Assembly: GCA_002104985.1 (NCBI GenBank)
Contig: MCGO01000332.1
Span: 1-32,285 of the forward strand
Source of the DNA: Rhizoclosmatium globosum
Lineage: Eukaryota; Chytridiomycota; Chytridiomycetes; Chytridiales; Chytriomycetaceae
Direction of reading: 5' to 3'
Length of the DNA: 32,285 nucleotides
In this document: positions 12,053 to 23,780 of the stretch, in pieces
Numbering within the stretch: position 1 is the first letter of the stretch
Layout of the letters: every line of letters starts with the position of its first letter
Made by a program: the position numbers and the translations under genes
The notes under the pieces: generated by a model
Told to the model about the DNA's origin: nothing
Databases searched by the model: none
Seen by the model: only the letters and a program-made list of their open reading frames with translations

Positions 12053-12636
12053 CAAAAGGAGGGGATGGCGAGGAGGGGCAAAGTTCTTGGATCCACGTGT
12101 GGAAGCTGTTGCACCTGTGAAGAAGACGGATCCTTTCTTGCGCGTTACCTTTTTTGAGGGGGTTGAGTTCAAAATGTGTATTACGTAAGGATTGAGGGTA
12201 CCATTCCAGGAGGATGTGTTGGGAAAGTGAGAGTGGGCCTGTGGTTCTCGCAGCGATTGTCTTGAGCAAGTCCGATGCGCTGACGTTTAAGAGAGTTCCT
12301 GGACGGAATGTTGAAGCGCCTCCGGCGTTAAAGATTAGGACTTCGACTGGTGGACATTCGGATTCAATCTTCTTTGCAGCCTGGGCAATTGAGGCTTCGT
12401 CGGACAATTCGCAGGTGATGGCTGTTGCATTGCCGAGCTCAGATGCGAGGGACTGGATTGGGTGAAGGAGAAGTGGGTCAGTGTGGGGAAGGTATTCGTT
12501 GGTTGAAGTACTTGGATAAAGTCGCTGCTTCTCGCTAAGGAACAATGTGGAATCCTTCTTTGGAGAAGGCACGGGCGAGGGCTGCTCCATTGCCAGGTCC
12601 AGTGCCGGCGACTACGCAGGATTTTTGAAGCGACAT
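12053..12636 (-). pseudogene. Truncated short-chain dehydrogenase copy
   Basis: Starts at 12636 with MSLQKSCVVAGTGPGNGAAL, nearly identical to the intact neighbour at 12,792-13,611. It continues through AITCELSDEASIAQAAKKIE, CPPVEVLIFNAGGASTFRPG and, after an intron (about 12149-12205), GSVFFTGATASTRGSKNFA. Homology to the neighbour stops at about 12053 (equivalent of AIPSF); the C-terminal ~95 residues are missing and acid phosphatase sequence follows. One base is missing near 12,550, after which the frame shifts. The Rossmann half is present but the substrate/C-terminal half is gone, so it is unlikely to be an active enzyme. Confidence 0.78.
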
Positions 12637-12791
12637 TTTGATTGGGTGACCTTTTTATTGGGAGTTGTTAAGTATTTAAGGCAATCGTTTTGTTTATGGA
12701 AGAGGGCAACGATGGATCAAAATTAAACATCAACATAGCGAAAAGATTAGAAGCGCATCAAAAGTCGGAGTTTATTCATTAAGAACAATAA

Positions 12792-13611
12792 CTAACATAT
12801 ACTACCATTTTCAACCGCAGGTCTTAACACCAACTCAAAAGTCCAGTACTTCTTGGCTGGTTGTGCAACATCACATAATTCGCAGCTACATCCTTTGGTT
12901 GGATCAAATCATCTGGTCCAGCATTTGGCATCCATTGTCTTGCACGTTCTGATTCCACAGCTCCATCGAGAACAAATGGGAGACGTGGATTCCCTTTGGC
13001 ATGAATTCACGGGCCATGCTTTCTGCGAGGGCTTTGCAGGAGAAAGATGGGATTGCGACGAATGCAAAGTTTGCAGAACCGCGGAGGGATGCTGTTGCGC
13101 CTGTGAAAAGGACGGATCCTTCTTTCTTTCAACCTGATTGGGAATATCAGTGATTCAAAACAATAATGGAGGGAAATAATATTTACCATTCCGGGAAGCA
13201 AATGCTGCGAGAGGGCAAGTGGACCCATGCTTCTTGCTGAGATTGACTTGATCAACTCGGATGGTTGGATATCAAGGAGGTTCCTGGACGGAAGGTAGAT
13301 GCTCCACCGGCATTAAAGACGAGAACTTCACTGGTGGACACTCAGATTCAATCTTTTTGCTGCCTGGGCAATTGAACTTCGTCGGACAAGTCGCAGGTGA
13401 TTGCTGTTGCATTGCCAGCTCAGATGCGAGGGACTGGATTGATATGTTTAAGTAAGCAGAGTATTAGAATGCTAAGCAAGCTTACACTTGTGAAGGTGTT
13501 GCTGCGAGAGAGGAGAGCAACGTGGAATCCTTCTTTAGAGAAAGCTCGGGCGATGGCAGCTCCGTTTCCTGGTCCAGTACCAGCGACGACACAAGTTTTG
13601 AGGAATGACAT
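12792..13611 (-). CDS. Short-chain dehydrogenase/reductase (SDR) with atypical active site
   Basis: NAD(P)-binding Rossmann enzyme. It starts at 13611 with MSFLKTCVVAGTGPGNGAAI (glycine motif GTGPGNG) and FSKEGFHVALLSR. After an intron (about 13445-13495) come LGNATAITCDLSDE and, further on, NAGGASTFRPGTLL, the SDR NAG motif. A second intron precedes GSVLFTGATASLRGSANFAF and CKALAESMARE, then GIHVSH and RARQWMPNAGPDD. The end, KYWTFELVLRPAVENGSIC at 12792, matches the usual SDR 'T-x-E-L-x-L-R-P' tail. At the usual YxxxK active site this copy reads FVAIPSF, lacking both Tyr and Lys by my alignment. Several one-base losses relative to the truncated copy occur (about 13,320-13,410 and near 12,950 and 12,855). 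Substrate unknown. Confidence 0.8.
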
Positions 13612-13824
13612 TTGGAAACAGAGTTTGGGATGCTTGATTTGGTGATGGGTTGCCTTTGCTTTTGAGGTTTTCGCTGGTTGGAAATCGACCAAATGAGTTG
13701 ACAAATCAGACCCAATCAATTTTAAAATCAGGGATGCATTTGTGTGTTTATGAATGGAGTTTCCAAAACAGTCGCCATGATTCTTCTGTCCGTCCTTTCC
13801 ATCGGATGCCTCCAACTTCCATTC

Positions 13825-15685
13825 CTAACAATCCCAAAAAAGACCAAGGTTCTTCTTCGAAGGATCCCCATCTGATTCACCCAATGACATGACAGTCATT
13901 CCAAGAACTAGTTCATCTTCACTGTGCCTTGGAGGAGACTCTACCACCTCTCCAATATTTCCCTGCATTTCATCAACCATTGCTTCCATGCACCTCAACA
14001 ACGGATACACGCTCCCCACACTCGCATCTCCTGTACTCTCTTTGCCGATTTGCCTCACATTCTCAAGCATACTAAGTACACCGTCACTCACTCCACGCTT
14101 ATCCTTCCACGTTGAAATTCCAGTTATATCCCACCACACACTTGGCATCCTGCAGGACGTGAACCAGAGCACAAAAAGAGCTTCAAAGCATGGATACACG
14201 CTTTGCATTTTCCCCAACTCGTCACTTGGTTTCGGTGGGATGTTGTCTGGCGCGAATGTTGTTAATGTTGCGATTCTGTGGGCGGATTCGATGCATTGTG
14301 TAACTGCGGATGTTATTAGAGATGTTGTTTCGCGGAGAGGAGGAGCGGGTGGAATGCTTGGAGAGTGGTGAGGAGGAGAGGGGGCGGTGGAGGGTTGAGA
14401 GGGTTGAGAGTGTGTAGAGAGTCAACATATAGGTGTGGTATGGGCAGAGAGAGGAGTGGGTTGTTTGATGGAGGAAACGGGATTTGTCTGCGGCGGTTAG
14501 GTGAGTTGGGGAGGATGCTATTAGGAGAGATTCTGGGGGTATACGAGAGTGTACTTTTATGAGGAGTGTGGCAAGCGATAAGCCGGTTCGAGGGAGAATG
14601 AAGGAGTCAAGGGTTCGAGGTGGGAGTGAATATTCGCGTTTAATTGTTCCAAGCAGATCACAGAGGTCACAGAGGTAGGATGTGTTGCAGGTTTCAAAAA
14701 TCATTGTTGTATTGATCATTATTGCTGAAGGTGGCTTAATAAACTCTGATGTGAGTGGGGTATTGCTGAAAGTCTGTCAGTGTCAAGACAGCATGAACGA
14801 CATTTAAAAAATTACATGGCTTCTAGTGATACGGCATATTCTGATTTATAAAACCAATATGAAGCCCAGAACGCACGTCGACGCTCCTCTTTTTGTCGCG
14901 GCGTCAAGAACGAGAACAAGAGCCATTCAGAATCATCAGGATCAATATGCAGTTGCAACTGAAGAATCATATCGAGTGAAGCTTTCAAGAATTGACGACC
15001 AATCACTGGCTGGCCCTTCCCTATTGGTCCAGAATGATATTTAACGTTTCACAACTTTTTCCATTCAATTTCGAGTAAATTTACATTCGGCGAACAGATG
15101 TATATTGAAAAGGGCCTGTACAGTTTGAAGACAGGGAGGATCCGCGGCAGCTCTGATCAAAGCCTTCCTTGCACGTTTATAGTATGATAAAGCAGCTAAT
15201 TCAGATATATCTGAGCGACAGGCCACCAAGGCACAGACGGACAGCCTATTTAGTTAGGTACAGTAATCAGTAGTACCGACACTAACAACACCACACGCAC
15301 CGAAGCAGAGGATTCAAGTTAAAGAAGGAAGCAAGAAACCAGTCCCCGTCATGGCTGAAAAAGACCGGGTGTTTCGTGCCATCATTTGTGTAGAATCGAT
15401 GGACCATCGCAAAGTCCTCGATTGTTGGCATCAAATCGCGGTCTTCAATAACGCACTTTGATGAGTCATCAACGGCGGAAAGCGGCGATTCAAAGGCCGA
15501 TGCGATGGTGTCAAGGGCCCTGGTCGGTTCCCACTCACACTCGAACCAAGAAGAAGATCGCTCTCAAACTCGCACACGTGGCCCTGTCGAACACACCGAA
15601 CACATCCGAGAAGGCCTGGTTCGCACCGCTTTCGATGTTGTTTGCATCGGAGACATGGTTGGGGTCGTCCGCTTTTTGTCTTCAT
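13825..15685 (-). CDS. Zn(II)2Cys6 fungal-type transcription factor
   Basis: Nuclear regulator. The N-terminus at 15685 reads MKTKSGRPQPCLRCKQHRKR and continues to GCVRCVRQGHVC: six cysteines in the Gal4-type binuclear cluster. After a frame slip near 15,475 comes PTIEDFAMVHRFY, then FFSHDGDWFLASFFNLNPLL, CALVACRSDISELAALSYYK, ARKALIRAAADPPCLQTVQA, then LQLHIDPDDSEWL and TPRQKEERRRAFWASYWFYK: the classic order of the fungal-specific regulatory (middle homology) domain. Introns fit near 15241-15306, 15026-15084 and 14774-14814. The C-terminal part (CIESAHRIATLTTFAPDNIP, then YPCFEALFVLWFTSCRMP) ends LGLFWDC at 13825, with one more slip near 14,340. Target genes are unknown; the adjacent SDR genes are possible but unsupported candidates. 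Confidence 0.87.
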
Positions 15686-15789
15686 CTTTTTGTTTATACT
15701 CTCCTTCTACAAGAATAAATCTATTTTCACGAGGAAAGGAATAAATGGACTCATTTATTCAAATGAAAATAGAATTGAGAACTTATCAC

Positions 15790-17740
15790 TTATTTGCTCT
15801 TTCCCCTCAAGTCTTTGTTTTCTGAAACATCAACACTCTTCAAAGATCCAGGAGATACTTCTTTCAGTCCCTCAACACTTTTAATGTGGTTTCGACGAAC
15901 ACTGAGCTCAACTAGCGAGATGCAACCTTGAATTCCCTTCCAATCCGAAACTTGGTTGTCATCTAAAATAAGCTTCTTGACGTATGGAAACTCTGGAATG
16001 GTAAGAAGTTTTTGATTCGTAATTGTGAGGTGTATAAGAGATGGTGGCAAGAGATATGGGGTCGGAATTCTTGTCAGCGTAAACGTTTCTGGGAAAGTAG
16101 TTGAATGAATACCAGGAGCGAGGGTCTCAAGAAAAGATTCCCAGTTAAAGTCGCTGACTGTATTAATTGTTAAGACTTAGTTGCGGAGACATGAGGGAAA
16201 ATATCGTCTTACTGTAATCTGAATAGTAGTTTACGCGATCAGAGTCTACTTTCTTGAGTCGATTCAGCAGATCGATTGCTTCAACGAATACCCTTTCAGC
16301 TCGCGCATACAATGAACGAGACTCATTAACGGCCCTATATCAGATGAGGATGAGTTGAAGGCCAAAATATACTATTGACGGGTTGTTACATTTACTGTCT
16401 GGTTCCACTTCAACAAGTTCCCGAATGGATTCCATCTCTCGCTCCCAGACTTTACGAGATTGATACTGGTCCTTAATAACAGATACGTCTAGAGAGGCAC
16501 CTCCTTCGACTGACACAACAGCTTCGACGGATCCTTTGAAAGAGACTTTGAGCGATTCGCCTGAAAACCAAGTTCCTTTGTAGAATCGGAATGCAAGGCG
16601 TGGGAATACAATCTCTTTGATGGTTGATGATACTTTGGCAGCAAAAACATGGCTTCCACGTCCTTCGGTAGATGTTGCACAATTCTTCCACCATCACTGT
16701 CAAATTGCAGAATCCACAGCAACGGGATGGTTGAAGCATATAATGAGAGTGTCATCTTCAAGGCGACTTGATTGATTCCCAATGGAATTTCTTGTTGTCC
16801 GAGGAGCCAACGTTGATATAACCAAGCACTTTGATCGGCTGGTTCTGTGTAGATAGCGTTGCGTACGACTTCGAAATCTGGTGGCAATGCATTTAGTTCA
16901 CAATCAGTCACGTTCAATGAAGAAAGGCATACCCTTCTCAATCACAGCTTCACGTTTTTTGAATCCACTCATTTGAAAACACGCGAGGAATCAGTTTGGA
17001 TCGATACTGCCATGCAGAGTAGTTCGAAAAGTTTTGGTTGATTTTGCCCATAGAGTACTCAAGTTCTTCGGGACAGCAGCCTTTCCAGCCTTTTTGAGGA
17101 CTTGTCTTCGATAGTCCCACCCGTGAAAGTTTCTAGGATCCAAATCGAGCATCATTTGAACGAGTTTGAGTTCACGAGACCAATCAGGACCTGGTGACAG
17201 ATTCAGTTAGTTTGATTGTCGAAACAAATAGATCAAATATGACGTACTTGGCATGTGATCCAAGATCCAGCCACGATGCAGCCAAAGCCAGTAGGACTTT
17301 GGATGGACACGGACGAGCTTTTCAATGAATTTGAGGTCTTGATGGGCCATCGCATTTATGTCTTCCTGAGACCTATTTGGGTGAATGAGTAAGTGGGTTA
17401 TCCGGTATACATGGAAAGGAATGGAGACGCACATTGGATTGGTGGTGGAAGACCAGAGGGCAACCAAGACCCGGCGGCGCAAGTTCCACGCCGAATAAGC
17501 ATCAGGATTCAATTCAAGGATTTGTGTTGTTGCAGCGATGGCGGAGGCATCGAGGGAGTCCTGGTATTAATAAAGGCCTTAATGCGTTGGAACATGGAAG
17601 AGAGGGGAGGTTATTGGTACCTTCGCAGCCTGGAACTTTGCCCATCTTTCCTTGTATTCGTCAATTTGGATCTTTGTCTTTTGCTTTTCAGCTTCAGACT
17701 TTGTTCCTGAGGATCGCTTTTGGTTGTGCGAAGTTGACAT
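15790..17740 (-). CDS. BET4: Rab geranylgeranyltransferase alpha subunit with C-terminal LRRs
   Basis: Alpha subunit of the enzyme that prenylates Rab GTPases for membrane attachment. It starts at 17740 ([14 protein letters not shown]). The tetratrico-like prenyltransferase alpha repeats are clear: [65 protein letters not shown] and [15 protein letters not shown] middle insert follows. The C-terminus has leucine-rich repeats ([55 protein letters not shown]), as in many non-yeast RabGGTA proteins. Introns of about 50-65 nt fit at several junctions, for example 17216-17247 and 17372-17431. At least one slip occurs near 16,950-16,985. The gene symbol follows yeast usage. Confidence 0.9.
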
Positions 17741-17764
17741 TGGATTTGGATTTGAACTGAAGAA

Positions 17765-18925
17765 ATGAGTTATGAATTGGCCTTGTTTGTCCTTCTTCCA
17801 CTCGTCTTTTCAACCTTGAATTCGTGGTGGGGAAAGACGCTCAAGAGTGGTGGTTCTGGGTGGTAGCGATGGTGGTAGTGCTGGTAGTGCTCGGAGGAAG
17901 GAGTCGGCCTTTGACAGGGCTGCCTTGGTTGTCTGTGTTTGTGGGACTGTTCTGGCGGCCCTCGGCGCTTCTCTCGCGTACTTGGACTCTTCAAATCTGC
18001 TCGAAAAGTACAATGTGACGCCCTTGACGCCTACTGCCACCTTCCTCGAATCTGCCAGGCGTTTTCATGGTGGTGTCATCCCAAACAACACAAAGCCTCT
18101 CGTTAAATGTTGAAATCATCCGAGGCTCGTTATTTGTATCTCCAAGCTGGTCATCACGCATTTACTGCGTGTTCTTGGTGTCAATTGGATTCAGCAATGG
18201 ACTTCTTTCTCTATTCGCTGCCTTTTATTCTCGCTGAATATATCCTGGCTGCTATTCTCGTTGGATTCGTATCTTCTACTCCTCTTCGCCTTTCTTGGCG
18301 GCTTCGGGGCACTGTTGCTCTGTTATTGACTCTGATTGGGGAACTCTTCATTCTGATATCACCCTCCTCCTTTCTTGACTCTCCTGTCTCTCCCATCCAA
18401 ACTTCTATTGCGCGACGCGCTGTTTTCGGAATTTTATCTCTTGCTATGGCTATGATGACCAGTGCATCGGACTTGTCTGTCGTTGATCGATTAGATCTGG
18501 TGCTGGAAAAGCAACGCGTTCTGTTTTCGAGGTGAGAATGCGTATTATAGGAAGGACTCTCGTAATAATTTGTAATAATTTTCGAATTCAGACTGCAAGG
18601 ATCCAGACTTGCAAGGAGCGCCCTGTTCTCAACGAGTCAGTTGCGAGATAAATGGGTTTGGAAATGTCTGCTTCGAATCAAGATGATATCAACGATTTAA
18701 TGAAAGAAGATGCGGATTTTAAGGTAAATCTAAAAAGGTTGAATCGTTCTGTACTAATAAATACTGCAGAGAGAACGTGCTGATATATTGAAGCAGCACA
18801 ATATTCCACAAATGATTCAAGTGTCGCAACAAATCTCAGCCAGTATTATACAGTCTGCGAAAGCTGATGGATTTCTGCCAGCTGGTGTGGATCCACTTCC
18901 ACCGTTGACAGTGGATGATTTGTAA
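17765..18925 (+). CDS. Multi-pass membrane protein, family unknown
   Basis: Starts at 17765 with a hydrophobic segment, LALFVLLPLVFSTLNSWW, only 24 bases from the divergent RabGGTA start. A one-base slip near 17,870 leads to a Gly/Ser linker and a second hydrophobic segment (ALVVCVCGTVLAALGASLAY). After another slip near 18,105 come FFLYSLPFILAEYILAAILV, GTVALLLTLIGELFILISP and AVFGILSLAMAMM. Introns fit at about 18534-18592 and 18724-18770. The last ~70 residues are soluble (NDLMKEDADFKRERADIL, then PLPPLTVDDL) and could be a separate small gene starting at the ATG at about 18665, because a frame slip separates the two parts. I do not recognise the family. Confidence 0.5.
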
Positions 18926-19225
18926 TTGGATTGTGGTTTTGATGAGGCGAATATAATATGCAGTCTGTGTTGGAGGATGGATAAATGAATCAATGTTGCA
19001 GATTTTATTCAATCACATTATATTAATCTTTAATACATTGAGAGTGCAATGATATCAATGATTCCTCCATTTCTTCTCAGAAAGCAGCACAGGAGTACTT
19101 TGGTACTTTTAACCCTAAAACCTATTTCTTACAAGCAGAGGAGTTTCATCAGTTTTGGACGTCCCATATCTTGGCCAATGATCATTATACTGCCTTTCTT
19201 TTTTTTGTCTCTTAAATTTTCCAAT
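18926..19225. other. AT-rich spacer with no supported gene
   Basis: About 300 bases between the last gene of the core block and the NACHT-ankyrin gene. It contains T-rich tracts and AACCCTAAAACC near 19,110, which is only loosely telomere-like. The possible short frame at 19049-19234 is hydrophobic noise with no recognisable motif. Base composition becomes visibly more AT-rich from here on. Confidence 0.5.
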
Positions 19226-19261
19226 TTGATTTGAATCTTGATTTGAATCTTGATTTGAAAA
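19226..19261 (+). repeat. Three 12-bp direct repeats abutting a possible start codon
   Basis: TTGATTTGAATC occurs twice in a row and is followed by TTGATTTGAAAA, whose last base is the first base of the ATG at 19261. Exact tandem copies are seen directly. They may be a promoter or 5'-leader repeat or simple slippage. Confidence 0.7.
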
Positions 19262-22200
19262 TGTTGACCCATAACGTTTCAGGGTCCACTAACTCCGACG
19301 CAGTGGTTGGACCCTCAACTGCTGGAACTAGTATGACTCAATTTAGGCAAGGTTCCAGTGAGTGCTTTGATTGGTTTCAAATTCATTAATGAAGAGTCTT
19401 TCTAAAGTTGGAGACTTGATTGACAAGAACCTCTTGGATAAACTTGAGAACGGATCCAAAGCGTTACTTACAGCAGTTGTTGCCAATAATCCCAAGTTTA
19501 AAGATTTGAAGACGCTGCTTGAAGGCATTGAAAAAAGCGAAGAAATGTATACCCAATTAAAGGATAAGCTTGAAACGTTCCTCAAAACCGACAACACTTT
19601 GAGCGAGCCAGTGAATTCGGTTATGACCCAATTATCAGCATTCTTGGGCGATATAGCGAATGTATGTCCGCTTCCTTTCTTTTGTAGCCATTGTGAACAC
19701 GTTTCATAGTCACACCCAATTTTAAAGCTTGTTTGGACTGCTGTAACAGTTGTATACAAGGTATAGAGTAATTATTATAGATCAGTGCTAGAATTTCATT
19801 TCAGACAGCGCAAGCAATGAATGCATTTGATGACAACCTTATAAGAGTAATCAAACGCTTTCGTCAAGGAATGAACGTTCTGAATGTCTCCTGAAGTATA
19901 TGTACATGGTGAAACCAGCAAAATTCTTCTTAAAAGTGGGATTGAGGATTATGCTCAATGCCTTCTCGAGCTTGTTGAGGTGTGCATGAAATTCAAATCT
20001 TCACCAGTCTCACCTGAGGCAAGCAAAGGATCAAAATGGAATGAATGTAGGAGTTTGGGTAAGTATTCTCCAGTTACTGACACAGTTATATAGGGGCCAA
20101 ATTCAAGGAAATCATGTCAAAAAATTTAGATAATTTGTTGATGAACTTGGAAACTACAGCAAACAAATTAGCTCAAGCCCAAGCAGCAATAATAAACAAT
20201 AATACTGGCGAGTTGCTTTATCACCAGAAATTGGCTGAACAACCACAAAACACGTTGTACAGAATTAAACAATTGTTAGGTTTTTTATTTATTTGGCACA
20301 ACAGCACTAATGTGTTGCTTCAGAGAGCTGTCAAAGAACCACTTGAAGCCAATCAATTTCGATTCTTTAAATTTGGAACGTGTCATTGGCCGAGCTTGGT
20401 TTATTGATATAGTAAGAAACTGGCTTTTTGGTCTGAAGCGTGTTTTCTGGCTTTGTGAGTCCCTTTTTTTCTCTTCAATCTTCAAGCTTAGTTAATTATT
20501 TTCAAATTAAAGCTGGTCCTGCTGGATGCGGAAAGACTAGAATGGCTGAGACAGTTTGTGACCTGTTCAATGATAGTGGACTAGATGCAGTGTTTTTTGC
20601 TTTTCATCACAAAAACCACAATGACCCTAAGATGTGCATTGAGACTTTGGCTTACAGTATTGCTGAAAAGTACAATACACCATCAGACAGGGAAATCTCA
20701 AAATTAATATTCAGCAAATGTGAAGGGTGGGAAAATGATCCAGCCAAGAAGCCTGTGGACCTTGCAGGACTTGTGAGAGACTTGCTTGTGACTCCACTGA
20801 AAAACAAAAGGAGGGAAGTTGTTCTTGTAATTGACGCTCTGGATGAATGTGACTCCAAGAGCCTTCAACAATTTTTGAAAATCCTCGGAAGCCCGGCAAT
20901 GAGCCGACAATTTCGATTATTTGTGACAAGTAGGGAGCCTGCCAAGCTGCAAAATGCAGAAGAGTACATATTTGAATCTAAGTCAGAGGAAAATATAAGT
21001 GATTTGCAAGCCTATGTCCAAGGGAAACTGGATTTGAAAACAATTATACCTAGGCCTCAGAGAGAAGTTTATGCCACAGAGCTTGTTGCTGCTTCACAAG
21101 GAAACTTTTTAATTGCATCACTTGCGCTCAATGTCCTTGAGGAAGACTTCATTCAGTATAATTTATTTGCTAACAAATGGAACAAACTGATGAGCACAGA
21201 ACTCACAAGTGACCTACTCTATGAAAGAATATGGTCAAGAGTTGAAGTTACAAATGTTAAAGACCAAATAGAGAAGCTAGTTGGCATCATGATTACTCTT
21301 AAGCGCCCTCTCAGCGTTGAAGGCTTGGCCAAGATTATGGACATTGACACAGGCCCACTACAAACTATGATTACTCACATTGTGCCTATGCTGAAAGATA
21401 TTTGCACTGTTAATGATTTTGTTCAATTTAAACACAAAACAGCTGTTGAATTTTTTGAAAAAAGGGTCCCTTTGCAGTCGAACTTCTTGGCTGAAAAGTC
21501 AATGCAATTCATTGGGTCTTGGTTAAGACCCTTAAACTCTAGTGAACGCTCAAAAGCAATGTATTCACTTGTATGTGGAACAAACAAGTATCAATTTAGT
21601 CTTGAGACAGACGCAACATTGTACTTTATAGAGAACTGGGCAGCAACATTTAATGCAGCAACACATTTCAATGAAGTTACTTTCAACCAGTTTGCAGTTG
21701 ATTATGGCTATGTCTTGCTAGCAGCATCTATAAAAATGCAAAATGAGGCTATTTTCATGGTACTAGTGCAGTATAAATCTCTGAAGTCTCTTGTGCATTC
21801 TGAGTTTTTTAGTTCCCCTGTTTTATATGAAGCTGCAAAACATGGCCTTGCTGGTGTGTGCAAATGTCTCTTAGAATCCAAAACAGTTGATGTCAACTGC
21901 ACTGGCTACACACCTTCTGGTGATCCAACAAGTGGTGAATGGGGTAAAACACCTCTTCATGTTGCTGTTTTATTGCACCACCTTGAATTAGTCAAAGTCC
22001 TTGTTGAACATGATGCTAACATAGATGCAGAAGATAGTTATGGAAGAACACCATTGACTTACAGCTTGGGCCCTGTTTATCAATATTTAAATTCTATTCT
22101 TACCAAAAGACAAGAAAAAAAGGCAGTTGAAACAATGGTAAATATCTCTTCAAAATTGAAATACACTGACCATGCCTGATATAGACAAACCTGCAAAGGG

Positions 22201-23780
22201 CAATTCATGATAACAATTTAGAATTGTTCAAGAAACTGTACACAGATTCAGCTATGATGGAAACAAATGTAAATGACAAAGGCAATACTGGATTTCACTA
22301 CCTTGCTTTATATGCCAATCCTGCAATGCTCAGCTATTTTATCAAGCTATCAAGTTTTGAAGTTAGTATGTATCTTGTGAACTCAGATAGTGCAACTCTA
22401 CTTTCACTTGCAGCTGAAAAAGGAAACATAGAAACTGTAAAGGCCCTTCTTAGATGTGGAGCTAATGTGGAGGCCAAAGACAATGACAGATCTACACCTT
22501 TAATCCATGCTTCATCCCAAGGACATACCGAAATTGTTGAAATTCTGCTTGAATATGGGGCAAATATTGAATTCCAAAATAGTCTTGGATATTCTGCTTT
22601 GGCATATGCTGCGCTCAAAGGCAATTTCCAAACTGTAAACCTTCTTCTTAATTGTGGTGCAAGTATCGAATCCACAAATAGCAACGGAGATACACCTGCA
22701 ACACTTGCTGCAGCAATGGGACACACAGAGACAGTAAGGCTTTTGATTGCATGTGGAGCAAGCATTGAATCTAAAGAGGATGATGGATATACACTGTTGG
22801 CACTTGCTGCATTAAATGGGCACCAAAAAACAACTGAACTTTTGCTTGAGTATGGTGCAAACATTGAGTCTAAAGACAATTTTGGACGTACACCTTTGGC
22901 ACTGACAGGCTTGTATGGATACAAAGAAACTGCTAAGCTCCTACTTGGCCAAAAAGCAAAGATTGAATCCAGAGACAGACAAGGGTTTACACCTTTGGCA
23001 ATGGCAGCAGGATCAGGATTTAAGGAAACTGTGGAACTTTTCTTGGAATGTGGTGCAAACATTGAAGTAAAAAACAATGAAGGCTGTACACCCTTGACAT
23101 TGGCTGCAGGGGCAGGTCTCAAGGAAACAGTAGAAGTCTTTCTTGATTGTGGTGCAAAGATTGAAGCAAAAGATAGGGATGGGTGGACCCCATTGTTACA
23201 TGCTGTATGCAAAGGACATATTGATGTTGTTAATGTATTGCTTGACCATGCTGCAAATATAGAAACTACAAACAATAATGGGGATAGTGCGTTGGCAGTT
23301 GCAGCAGCTTATGGCCTGACTGAAATTACTGACCTTCTACTCAAGAATGGTGCAAATTTAGAAAATCAAAATAATTTTGGATGTACACCTTTAACTATTG
23401 CTGCCAGGAATGGCCAAAAAGAAACTGTTGAGTATTTGATCAACAGTGGTGCAAGTATTGATTCTAAAGACAAGAAAGGATGGTCTTCATTGTTTTATGC
23501 TGTAGAAACTGGGCAAATAGGAACAGTAAGACTCTTACTACAACGAGGTGCTAACATTGATTTATATGACAATGATGGACGCACTGCACTTGCAAACGCT
23601 GCCTCAGAAGGAAATAATGAACTTGTAGAGCTGCTTGTGCAATTCGGTGGCAATGTTGTTGCTCAGGACATACAAGGATTTACTCCATTGTTACTTGCCA
23701 TTCAGAACAGACATGAAGATACTGTGGCCCTTTTTTGCAAGTATGGAGCACCCTACAATGAAGACTATGAATTCATATGA
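19261..23780 (+). CDS. NACHT-ankyrin STAND (NLR-like) protein
   Basis: Likely a signal-sensing NTPase of the fungal NLR/STAND class. The N-terminal ~280 residues (exons from 19261 or 19389 to about 20454) are helical (VGDLIDKNLLDKLENGSK; VIKRFRQGM), similar in style to fungal STAND N-terminal domains but not identified. Removing intron 20455-20512 creates FWLSGPAGCGKTRM, a perfect P-loop; Walker B VLVIDALDECD and sensor LFVTSREPA follow. An intron at 22138-22184 joins the ankyrin region in phase. Ankyrin repeats start near 21,817; 14 regular 33-residue repeats lie in 22,390-23,760 (for example GCTPLTLAAGAGLKETVEVF), about 17 in all. Exons 20513-22137 and 22185-23780 have no slips; slips are needed near 19,370 and 19,880. 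No known fungal effector domain could be named. Confidence 0.88.

Noticed and set aside
14600..14620. AAGGGTTCGAGG, resembling a tRNA B box
   Set aside because: It lies inside the Zn2Cys6 factor coding region (opposite strand), and no A box is positioned correctly.
22334..23275. 313-codon open frame on the minus strand opposite the ankyrin repeats
   Set aside because: It mirrors the ankyrin-repeat codons (repeating SFAPHSKKSSTVS-like text) and is a shadow of the real plus-strand gene.
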